Shown: piece after piece, positions 1 to 7,131 of the stretch
Position numbering within the stretch: the first letter of the stretch is position 1
Layout: each line of letters opens with the position of its first letter
Origin: Chromatiales bacterium
GTDB taxonomy: Bacteria; Pseudomonadota; Gammaproteobacteria; Thiohalomonadales; Thiohalomonadaceae
Direction of reading: 5' to 3'
Assembly (NCBI GenBank): GCA_029864785.1
Contig: JAOTST010000067.1
Coordinates: 1 to 7,707 of the forward strand
DNA: 7,707 nt
Made by a program: the position numbers and the translations under genes
Notes under the pieces: generated by a model
The model's database searches: none
Told to the model about the DNA's origin: nothing
The model's input: the letters and a program-made list of their open reading frames with translations, nothing else

Positions 1-420
1 TTTAATGAACCCTTCTTTCGCGAAGTTGCTGAAAAGATCCCCGACCAAATCGTGCTGATGCTGGCCGATCTAGATGGTGAGGCTATTGCCGGAGCCCTAA
101 GCTATCGCAGTGATACCACCCTCTATGGTCGTCACTGGGGATGCATTGAAGAGATCGACATGCTTCACTTTGAACTCTGCTACTACCAAGGGATTGAGTA
201 TGCGATTAAACATGGCTTAAAAAATTTTGAACCGGGTGCTCAGGGCGAACATAAAATTGCCCGTGGCTTTTTACCCACCCTCACTCGCTCGAGTCACTGG
301 GTGGCCGATGAACGTTTTCAGCAGCCTATTCGAGATCATGTTGCGCATGAGCATACGGCAGTTGCTGAGTATATTGATGAGCTTGCCAGCTCAAGCCCCT
401 ACAAGTCACCATCGTTCTAA
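1..420 (+). CDS. C-terminal part of a COG3146/DUF482 GNAT-like acyltransferase (5' truncated by window)
   Basis: The frame is open from base 1 and ends at TAA 418-420, giving the last 139 residues of a protein whose family is usually well over 300 residues long. The most telling segment begins at base 226 and reads FEPGAQGEHKIARGF, followed by LPTLTRSSHW; this is the conserved C-terminal signature of the DUF482/COG3146 family, annotated as GNAT-like N-acetyltransferase or peptidogalycan biosynthesis/FemAB-like. Upstream, a beta-strand-rich stretch (ALSYRSDTTLYGRHWG) and the acidic EEIDMLHFELCYYQG segment also fit that fold. These proteins are thought to transfer an acyl or aminoacyl group, but substrates are mostly unknown, so no specific reaction is claimed. 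The gene runs convergently toward nirS. A decayed copy of its 3' end lies beyond nirS at about 2597-2846. Confidence 0.88.
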   Translation, partial: FNEPFFREVAEKIPDQIVLMLADLDGEAIAGALSYRSDTTLYGRHWGCIEEIDMLHFELCYYQGIEYAIKHGLKNFEPGAQGEHKIARGFLPTLTRSSHWVADERFQQPIRDHVAHEHTAVAEYIDELASSSPYKSPSF

Positions 421-479
421 TCTGTAATTCTTGGGGATTCCTATTAGGGGGGGCAATTAAGTATCGTGTCACCATAATT

Positions 480-680
480 TCAATGGCTCTCGATTGCTTA
501 ACAACATAAATACGGCATGTGCCGGTAGAGAGAAGTGACTGTATAAAATCGAAAACAAGACAGCCATAAACCGTGACGTCTGTTGCCTGGATAGGTCTGA
601 GGAGTTTAACTGTGAGTCGATTTAGGGCATCAGGGCTAATACCCTGACACTACTGCTCATGTTCTCATGACCTTTTTTTA
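480..680 (+). ncRNA. Candidate structured RNA ending in a T-run (unclassified)
   Basis: This gene-free stretch has several nested inverted repeats. CTCTC (487-491) can pair with GAGAG (528-532) around a CGGC/GCCG stem (513-524). AAATCGA (546-552) pairs perfectly with TCGATTT (617-623) and encloses a weaker AACA-a-GAC/GTCTGTT stem (554-561 with 578-584). Next come TCAGGG/CCCTGA (630-635 with 642-647, 6-base loop) and TCATG/CATGA (657-661 with 666-670). The last hairpin is followed two bases later by seven Ts (673-679), as in a weak intrinsic terminator. TATAAA at 542-547 could be a -10 box, but no convincing -35 was found. It could be a small RNA, the 3' UTR of the acyltransferase gene, or chance structure. 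It does not match an RNA family I recognise. Confidence 0.3.
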
Positions 681-697
681 TTGTTGTGTGACATGAG

Positions 698-729
698 TAG
701 GTGGGGGTGACAACGACCACCCCCACCTA
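698..729 (-). terminator. Strong hairpin just downstream of nirS
   Basis: TAGGTGGGGGTG (698-709) pairs perfectly with CACCCCCACCTA (718-729), giving a 12-bp GC-rich stem with an 8-base loop. It begins seven bases after the nirS stop codon (TAA, complement of 736-738). No U-tract follows on either strand, so it is not a canonical intrinsic terminator. It may instead stabilise the nirS mRNA 3' end or separate two converging transcripts. Confidence 0.6.
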
Positions 730-735
730 TGGGCC

Positions 736-2403
<1,668 letters not shown>

Positions 2404-2407
2404 TTAT

Positions 2408-2414
2408 CTCTCCT
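2408..2414 (-). promoter_or_regulatory. nirS ribosome binding site
   Basis: On the minus strand this reads AGGAGAG, seven bases before the ATG at 2398-2400. It supports the chosen nirS start. Confidence 0.85.
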
Positions 2415-2497
2415 GGAACTAAATTATTATTATTTATTGTTTGTTATGTAAGAGACTTTCATTAATTATTTTTATAAAAAAGACTCCTACACATTCG

Positions 2498-2540
2498 ATG
2501 CTAACACCGGCTATAAAAATAACGCCTTGACACAGGTCAA
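2498..2540 (-). promoter_or_regulatory. FNR/DNR-type activator site and -10 box of nirS
   Basis: TTGAC-ACAG-GTCAA at 2527-2540 is a perfect palindrome of the FNR/ANR/DNR family layout (consensus TTGAT-N4-ATCAA), with the outer TTGA/TCAA of each half kept. On the minus strand a TAGCAT box (2503 down to 2498, four of six matches to TATAAT) begins 23 bases after the site. This matches a class II promoter in which the activator is centred near -41.5. The predicted transcript start is near 2492, giving a leader of about 90 bases before the nirS ATG. Which regulator binds (O2-sensing FNR/ANR or NO-sensing DNR/NnrR) cannot be told from the site. Confidence 0.75.
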
Positions 2541-2596
2541 AAAAATAGAGAATTAGGTTTGCTCGAATAGGCGCTGACTTAACACTGAAATTGCTC

Positions 2597-2846
2597 CGAA
2601 AGTCTCTGTGTATAAGGGAGGTACAACATAGAAAGACCTGGCCCTTTTTTTCGTTTGAGCCAGGATTCCAAGGTGAACAGAAAATAACCCGAGGATTTCT
2701 ACCCACCCTTACACACTTCAGCACTGGGGGTAGATAAACGTTTTCAGAGACCTATACGTGGCCATGTAGTCCACGAATGTGCGGCAGTTACCGAGTATAT
2801 TGATAAGCTTGTCAGCTCAATCCCCTACAAATCACCATCGACCCAA
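2597..2846 (+). pseudogene. Decayed copy of the 3' end of the DUF482 acyltransferase gene
   Basis: From 2654 the + strand reads FEPGFQGEQKITRGF then LPTLTHF, clearly matching the FEPGAQGEHKIARGF motif of the gene at 1-420. A one-base deletion after CACTGG (near 2726-2732) and in-frame stops then break the frame. The DNA continues to align with 308-420: for example GAGTATATTGAT (2792-2803) and CCCCTACAAATCACCATCG (2822-2840), with roughly three of four bases identical by eye. The original TAA stop has become CAA at 2844-2846. Similarity upstream of 2654 (to about 2597) is weaker. No translation start or complete frame remains, so this is a relic and not a gene. Confidence 0.85.
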
Positions 2847-2910
2847 TCTGTAATTATTGGTGCTGTTAGGAATGATAATTAAGCATCGTGTCCCCCAAAA
2901 TTCCTAGCTC
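2654..2910 (+). repeat. Degenerate direct repeat of 226-480 flanking nirS
   Basis: The similarity between the two acyltransferase copies does not stop at the stop codon. AATCTGTAATT (420-430) recurs at 2845-2855, and CAATTAAGTATCGTGTC (454-470) recurs as TAATTAAGCATCGTGTC (2876-2892). The duplicated unit therefore includes non-coding flank and was copied as DNA, in the same orientation, on both sides of nirS. The right end lies at about 2895-2910, just before the stop of the next gene at 2924. Confidence 0.75.
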
Positions 2911-2923
2911 ATTGGATTTTTGT

Positions 2924-3817
2924 TTAGAACAATCGATTCTGATTATCTTCCTCAAGAGGTGTAACACGCTTTACTAAAACTGTAGGGCGCCGTTCTGCAA
3001 TGTGGTGCTTCTTGGTTAGGCGGGTAATTGTTCCTTCCAATACGCATTTTAAAAAAAGAGCAGGCTTATATTGAACAACACTACCCTCTTCTGGAATGCA
3101 GTTGAGAATATGGCCTTTATATTCCAGACCTACAGAATTAGAAGATTCATTTCCCCTCGTCAACTTCCCTTCCAACTTCACGCTCTGACCATGCTCAAGC
3201 TCTGGGAATAAAAATTCTTCTTCCTCAACCTCGATATCACTCCCAAGGAAAAGTGGTTTCTCTCCATACTCAATACTAACTTCACTGACAATACCATTGT
3301 TATTTACACCAATTGTCAAAGCACGTTTTCTCGTGACAACTTCTGAAATACGTTGGAGGATTTTTCTGGGTGCTTCAGATATCCATTTAAAATGTTTTAA
3401 AGGGATGAATATATGGTCACCTTGATCATTAGGAATTCCAATTACAGAATTATTATCTTTCCATTTAATATTCTCGGTATCCCAATCTTTGTTTTTCTTC
3501 GTGTGCTTTACTAAGAGAACAAGTGACTGAATTGCTTCTACTGAAGCTCTTAATACTTCACCAGAAGTTTTATCCCCAACATCATTACCAGCAAGCTTTT
3601 CTCCAGCTTTTTTTGCATACCCCAATGCAAACGCTCCTGAAACTGCGCCTAGTCCACCAAGTACATATGCGATCCATGAACCTTCACCTATTTTTACTGG
3701 TGTTTGGTAATCGAGCTTTGCATAACTCGGGGATTGACGTTCTATAAAAAAACGAATTGCCTCATCTAGCCCAATTAAAGCCGTTCCAGCACTAGCGGCC
3801 TTTAGGAACATCCTCAC
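2924..3817 (-). CDS. Unrecognised protein with one membrane-like segment; 5' end probably frameshifted
   Basis: I do not recognise this 297-codon protein as a named family. In this frame it opens with GTG (3815-3817), ATG following two codons later, and neither has a convincing Shine-Dalgarno sequence. About residues 48-67 (SWIAYVLGGLGAVSGAFALG) form one hydrophobic segment, followed by a basic patch (YAKKAGEK). Residues 150-297 look soluble and beta-rich, with an acidic run EVEEEEF near 196-202 and a C-terminal part (EGTITRL...RRPTVLVKRV) that could be a small beta-barrel. The sequence is visibly richer in A and T than nirS or the genes to the right, which suggests separate origin. A well-initiated 23-codon frame overlaps its start (3792-3863) and probably encodes the true N-terminus. 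It is transcribed away from the DUF438 gene and ends beside the acyltransferase relic. Function unknown. Confidence 0.65.
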   Translation of the reverse strand: MRMFLKAASAGTALIGLDEAIRFFIERQSPSYAKLDYQTPVKIGEGSWIAYVLGGLGAVSGAFALGYAKKAGEKLAGNDVGDKTSGEVLRASVEAIQSLVLLVKHTKKNKDWDTENIKWKDNNSVIGIPNDQGDHIFIPLKHFKWISEAPRKILQRISEVVTRKRALTIGVNNNGIVSEVSIEYGEKPLFLGSDIEVEEEEFLFPELEHGQSVKLEGKLTRGNESSNSVGLEYKGHILNCIPEEGSVVQYKPALFLKCVLEGTITRLTKKHHIAERRPTVLVKRVTPLEEDNQNRLF

Positions 3818-3863
3818 CTTGGTACTTAAGGAAACCGATTTCTTCTAGTTCTTCTATGTCCAT
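3792..3863 (-). pseudogene. Short frame with good RBS, likely displaced N-terminus of the 297-codon gene
   Basis: ATG at 3861-3863 has AAAGGA six bases upstream (3870-3875), the best initiation signal on this strand here. It encodes MDIEELEEIGFLKY then QGEDVPKGR and stops at TAG (3792-3794), overlapping the start of the 297-codon frame by 26 bases in the other register. The phrase KYQGEDVPKGR running into ASAGTALIGLDEAIRFF of the longer frame reads like one continuous N-terminal domain. A small indel near 3794-3810 would join them. Alternatives are programmed frameshifting, translational coupling of a real leader peptide, or an assembly error. Confidence 0.45.
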
Positions 3864-4196
3864 CTGTAATCCTTTCTACAACCAAATCATCCCAAACAAT
3901 ATTCCGTTAGACATACCGATGGGTATTTAGGCTTTTTTTCTAACAGAGCCAGATATTTATAGGATGCCACCAATGTCGGCTTGATCCATGCTGTTAAAAT
4001 ATCCATCTATTAATTGAGACTACTCCGTTGGCAACCGGATTAAAAGTTAGAGATCTGTTGCCTACCTCCTTCGAGTTATATTTACTTTCGCTAATTTAAG
4101 GTACTTTGTTGTTTCGCAATGGACTGAATAACATTTAATTAAAAGGGATATTTTACCGCCAATTTAATCCTTCTAACCCTGTTTCCGAGGTTCGTT
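3864..4196. other. Divergent intergenic region
   Basis: No gene is seen in these 333 bases between two diverging genes. Visible elements are a short ATACC/GGTAT inverted repeat (3913-3917 with 3922-3926) followed on the + strand by a T7 run (3933-3939), and a GGCAAC/GTTGCC inverted repeat with a long loop (4030-4035 with 4057-4062). A possible promoter for the + strand gene is described separately. No FNR-type palindrome was found here. Confidence 0.5.
4106..4134 (+). promoter_or_regulatory. Possible sigma70 promoter for the DUF438 gene
   Basis: TTGTTG (4106-4111) and TAACAT (4129-4134) are separated by exactly 17 bases, matching the -35 and -10 consensus at three and four of six positions. 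Transcription would begin near 4141, about 55 bases before the TTG start. The match is modest and the region is AT-rich, so this is tentative. Confidence 0.3.
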
Positions 4197-5438
4197 TTGA
4201 GTGAGTTTCTAGGTCAGTCCAACACCGAGTCCATCGTTGTTATTATCCGTTCCCTGTGTAGCATTGATGATCCAGGTGTCAGCGATGATCTTATCGAACA
4301 TTTCTCCGAGCACTGCGAATCCCTAACCACTGATGAGGTCGATGATGCACTGCGTCAACTAAGCAACGAAGGGGTGAAGTTTAATGGTGAGCCCCGTGTG
4401 ATTGAACTTTATCACGGTCTGCTGCAAGAGAAATTGGCGGCGGCGGAACGTAACCTCTATCCGGCAGGACACCCAGTACGGATCTATATGGAGGAAAATA
4501 CCCTCATCCGTAATCTATTTGCTCGGCTTAACCGCATCGCGCCGGTGACTGAAGCGGATCGTGCTTTGGCAACAACGTTAATTGGTGAACTGAGTCGGGT
4601 AGATCTCCACTACCTCCGTAAAGAGAACCAGCTCTTCCCCCTGCTTGAGAAGCACGGTTGGAACAGCCCAAGCCAAAATATGTGGGCACTGCATGATGAA
4701 ATTCGCGCTCAACTCAAAGAGGCTCGCACACTGGTTATTGACGGTGCTGTCGAGACGCTCAACCGCTGTTTGGGACCGATGCAGAGCAACATGGTGCGAT
4801 TGATATCGATTGAGGAGGGAACGCTCTTCCCCAACGCCATGGAGCTATTAGAGGCGTGCGAGTGGGAAGAGATGCGCGAAGGTGATAGCGAGATTGGCTG
4901 GATGCTTGCCGAAGAGCCCACCCTATTTCCGACACAGACCGCTGAACCTATTGAGCATAGTGAGTCTGCTGACGAGTATACCCACCCATCACAACTCACC
5001 GAACCCTCAGAGCTACCCAACATCACCGAGCAGATGCATCACTATGATGAGGGATATATGACACCGGAGCAGGTCAATCTGCTACTCAAAGTGCTCCCTC
5101 TCGATATCACCTATGTTGATGAGAATGATCGCGTCATCTTCTACAATCGCGGCGAGGAGCGCACCTTTCCCCGCAGCAAGAACATCATTGGTCGTGAGGT
5201 GCGCTTCTGCCACCCCCCCAAATCGGTCGATACCGTGCTAAAGATTCTCGAAGAGTTTAAAAAAGGCACCCAAAATGTCGCCGACTTCCGCATCCACGTA
5301 AAGGGACGCTATATTTTGATCCGCTATTTCGCCGTGCGCGATTCAGATGGCACCTATCGAGGTGTGGTGGAGATGTCACAGGATATTACCGACATACAGA
5401 CTTTGGAGGGTGAACAACGTCTTCTCGATTGGGAATAA
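4197..5438 (+). CDS. DUF438-hemerythrin-PAS domain protein, probable O2/NO or redox sensor
   Basis: This 413-residue protein has the COG2461 layout. Residues about 13-80 resemble DUF438. Residues about 88-220 form a hemerythrin/HHE-like four-helix domain, with candidate ligands H92 (AGHP), H138 and E143 (HYLRKENQLFP), H166 (WALHDEIR) and E206/E207 (EEGTLFP). About 239-285 is an acidic, Pro/Ser/Thr-rich linker. Residues 290-400 form a PAS domain (DITYVDENDRVIFYN, GREVRFCHPPKS, FRIHVKGRYILIRYFAVRD). HHE domains bind a di-iron centre that reacts with O2 or NO, and the CHPP segment of this PAS type is a possible cofactor-binding site. No kinase, cyclase or DNA-binding output is present, so it must signal through a partner; the HD-GYP protein 88 bases downstream is the obvious candidate. 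Start: TTG with GAGG six bases upstream; no other in-frame start occurs before residue 98. Confidence 0.88.
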   Translation: MSEFLGQSNTESIVVIIRSLCSIDDPGVSDDLIEHFSEHCESLTTDEVDDALRQLSNEGVKFNGEPRVIELYHGLLQEKLAAAERNLYPAGHPVRIYMEENTLIRNLFARLNRIAPVTEADRALATTLIGELSRVDLHYLRKENQLFPLLEKHGWNSPSQNMWALHDEIRAQLKEARTLVIDGAVETLNRCLGPMQSNMVRLISIEEGTLFPNAMELLEACEWEEMREGDSEIGWMLAEEPTLFPTQTAEPIEHSESADEYTHPSQLTEPSELPNITEQMHHYDEGYMTPEQVNLLLKVLPLDITYVDENDRVIFYNRGEERTFPRSKNIIGREVRFCHPPKSVDTVLKILEEFKKGTQNVADFRIHVKGRYILIRYFAVRDSDGTYRGVVEMSQDITDIQTLEGEQRLLDWE

Positions 5439-5452
5439 ACAATAATATTGTT
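5438..5452. repeat. Palindrome overlapping the DUF438 gene stop
   Basis: AACAATA-A-TATTGTT is a 7-1-7 perfect inverted repeat starting at the last base of the stop codon. It overlaps the left edge of the FNR-type site by two bases. It could be a second operator or a weak AT-rich hairpin; no T-run supports a terminator. Confidence 0.4.
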
Positions 5453-5492
5453 GATTTAAATCATATCCGTTTTTCAAAATATCATCTATTCT
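5451..5492 (+). promoter_or_regulatory. FNR/DNR-type activator site and -10 box of the HD-GYP gene
   Basis: TTGAT-TTAA-ATCAT (5451-5464) matches the FNR/ANR/DNR consensus TTGAT-N4-ATCAA at nine of ten fixed positions; its core TGATTTAAATCA is a perfect 12-bp palindrome. TATTCT (5487-5492, four of six to TATAAT) begins 22 bases after the site, the spacing of a class II promoter with the activator centred at -41.5. Transcription would start near 5499, about 28 bases before the ATG at 5527. This gives the HD-GYP gene its own promoter inside the gap after the DUF438 gene. Confidence 0.7.
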
Positions 5493-5526
5493 GCGTCATC
5501 AATATATAGAAGGATATTTAACCACC

Positions 5527-6651
5527 ATGCTTATTGATGATGAACTTGCCAGCATAGACAAGAGACTCCCTATCTCTGAAAAGCTCAATGCCATCCACAA
5601 GGAGATTAAACGACACGCACCATTTGTTGATCGCATTGCCATCGCCATCTATGACGAAGAGAGTGACCTTCTAAAAACATTTATAGCCAGCTCCGATAAC
5701 CCATCAACCTTACGTTATTATCAGAGCCCACTTAAACAGTCCGCCTCTCTGGTAGAGCTCGTTGATTCCGGAAAATCCCGTGTCATTAATGATCTTTCAG
5801 TCTTTTCAGAGGTCGATAAACAACATCGCAAATCCATCGATAAAGAGGGCTATACCTCCAGTTACACCTGCCCCATCTATAACAATGAGGTATTCACCGG
5901 GTTTATCTTTATAAATTCCCGCGAAAAAAATGTGTTCACGCCATCGGTTTTGAGTGAACTCTCCCCTTTCGCACACCTGATCAGTCTAATTACCGCTAAA
6001 GAGCTTGATCTTGTCAATGTGCTCCTCGGTTCGGTCTGTACCGCACTCGACATCAGTCATCATCGTGACCCTGAAACGGGCGCGCACCTTGAGCGCATGT
6101 CTCGCTACAGCCGCTTGATTGCGCTAGAGCTTGCACCAACCCATCAACTTGATGATGAATACATTGAATATCTCTACCGCTTTGCCCCTCTACATGATGT
6201 GGGCAAAATTGCCATTCCTGACAATATCCTGTTAAAGCCCGGTCGTCTCACCGATGAAGAATTTGAGATAATGAAGTCACATAGCAGCAAGGGACGAGAT
6301 ATGATTGACCGTATGCTCAATAATTTCAAATTAACCGAAATGAAGCATACCGACATGCTGCGAAATATTATTGAGCACCACCATGAGACGCTGGATGGGC
6401 AAGGCTACCCAAACCAGCTTCAGGCTGAAAATATTCCTTTAGAGGCGCGAATTACCACCGTCGCCGATATCTTTGATGCCCTGACAAGTCAACGGCCCTA
6501 CAAAAAAGCCTGGAGTAATGATGAGGCATTTGCAGAACTGACCTCCATGACCCAATCCAAGTTAGACAAGGTGTGTGTCGATGCACTTATCAAGCGCAGG
6601 GTAGATGTTGAGCAGATTCAGAAACAGTTTGAAGATGACTATTTCGGTTAA
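5527..6651 (+). CDS. GAF-HD-GYP cyclic-di-GMP phosphodiesterase
   Basis: HD-GYP enzymes hydrolyse the second messenger cyclic-di-GMP to GMP or pGpG in the cytoplasm. This one has 374 residues. About 15-160 form a GAF-like sensory domain (DRIAIAIYDEES, YTSSYTCPIYN, GFIFINSREKNVF). Residues 165-374 are a full HD-GYP domain: H187 (ETGAHLERMSRYS), the HD pair H223-D224 (LHDVGKIAIPD), H252 (MKSHSSKGRDMI), H285-H286 and the GYP motif (HHETLDGQGYP, G293-P295), then ITTVADIFDALTSQRPYKKAW. All metal-binding and signature residues I can recognise are present, so it is expected to be active. There is no receiver or membrane segment, so input must come through the GAF domain or a partner, plausibly the upstream DUF438-hemerythrin-PAS protein. 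GAAGGA stands about a dozen bases before the ATG. An FNR-type site precedes it. Confidence 0.95.
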   Translation: MLIDDELASIDKRLPISEKLNAIHKEIKRHAPFVDRIAIAIYDEESDLLKTFIASSDNPSTLRYYQSPLKQSASLVELVDSGKSRVINDLSVFSEVDKQHRKSIDKEGYTSSYTCPIYNNEVFTGFIFINSREKNVFTPSVLSELSPFAHLISLITAKELDLVNVLLGSVCTALDISHHRDPETGAHLERMSRYSRLIALELAPTHQLDDEYIEYLYRFAPLHDVGKIAIPDNILLKPGRLTDEEFEIMKSHSSKGRDMIDRMLNNFKLTEMKHTDMLRNIIEHHHETLDGQGYPNQLQAENIPLEARITTVADIFDALTSQRPYKKAWSNDEAFAELTSMTQSKLDKVCVDALIKRRVDVEQIQKQFEDDYFG

Positions 6652-6709
6652 TTCTGAACAGAGATGCTGATAGAGACGGCATAGCAATCAAATTCAAGTT
6701 TATCTTTCG

Positions 6710-6729
6710 ATAGCCGATATATGGGCTAT
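6710..6729. repeat. ATAGCC/GGCTAT inverted repeat, copy 1
   Basis: ATAGCC (6710-6715) pairs with GGCTAT (6724-6729) across 8 bases. The right arm contains the first two bases of the ATG at 6728. The same arms recur before rsxA at 7095-7112, also preceded by a TATCT/CATCT-and-T-rich stretch. Confidence 0.5.
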
Positions 6730-6958
6730 GCCTAAAATGCGCCAAAAACTTAATTATCGCCCCATCTCTCTATTGGAAATGACCATGCGTCAAACCCTTG
6801 AGGGCGTGGAGGATTTTGCCTCCGATTTTGGTTTTGGCACGGATCTGAGCGATATAGACTTTGAACTGCTCGACACCCATGCCGTTGAGGCGATGCCCAC
6901 CAAGACCATTTCACAACCATTTACCGCACGCATTCTACGTTTTCCACGTAGAGCATAA
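6728..6958 (+). CDS. Small hypothetical protein
   Basis: I do not recognise this 76-codon frame. It lies 76 bases after the HD-GYP gene in the same orientation and has codon use and base composition like its neighbours. The product has a basic start (PKMRQKLNYR), an acidic middle (FGTDLSDIDFELLD) and a basic end (FTARILRFPRRA), with no signal peptide or membrane segment. The start is uncertain: ATG at 6728 sits inside an inverted repeat and has no Shine-Dalgarno sequence; ATG at 6737 and at 6779 are alternatives, also without a clear one. It could be a real short gene or a chance frame. Confidence 0.45.
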   Translation: MPKMRQKLNYRPISLLEMTMRQTLEGVEDFASDFGFGTDLSDIDFELLDTHAVEAMPTKTISQPFTARILRFPRRA

Positions 6959-7034
6959 TCATTCGCCATTAAATTGAAAAAATCGGGGCAAAACAGCCGT
7001 CCTGATTAGCGCAGCTACTTTGAATAGCGTAGAA

Positions 7035-7052
7035 TTAACATCCTTGTGTTAA
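7035..7052. repeat. TTAACA/TGTTAA inverted repeat upstream of rsxA
   Basis: TTAACA (7035-7040) and TGTTAA (7047-7052) are perfect inverted arms separated by six bases, a 6-6-6 layout typical of a dimeric regulator site. It lies about 80 bases before the rsxA start. No terminator-like T-run follows. Which protein might bind is unknown. Confidence 0.4.
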
Positions 7053-7094
7053 GCAACTACAGACTGTAACAAATTGAAATTTCATCTATTTTTT

Positions 7095-7112
7095 ATAGCC
7101 CATTGCGGCTAT
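7095..7112. repeat. ATAGCC/GGCTAT inverted repeat, copy 2, in the rsxA leader
   Basis: ATAGCC (7095-7100) pairs with GGCTAT (7107-7112) across CATTGC. It ends 19 bases before the rsxA GTG and could fold in the leader RNA or serve as an operator. The arms are identical to those at 6710-6729. Confidence 0.5.
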
Positions 7113-7131
7113 GTGGTAGTGGACGACCAAC

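Noticed and set aside
495..600. Cobalamin or cyclic-di-GMP riboswitch in the gene-free region
   Set aside because: GCCGGT and ACTGTA fragments suggested a B12 element, but the conserved core order is missing and no gene follows on that strand.
3913..3939. Intrinsic terminator (ATACC/GGTAT plus T7)
   Set aside because: The stem is only five pairs and the T-run starts six bases later; there is no + strand gene upstream needing it.
3963..3980. FNR half-site (TTGAT) in the divergent intergenic region
   Set aside because: The second half-site is absent (GCTGT at the required position), so it does not form a palindrome.
4709..5026. Minus-strand open frame inside the DUF438 gene
   Set aside because: Serine-rich shadow of a well supported gene on the other strand, without an initiation signal.
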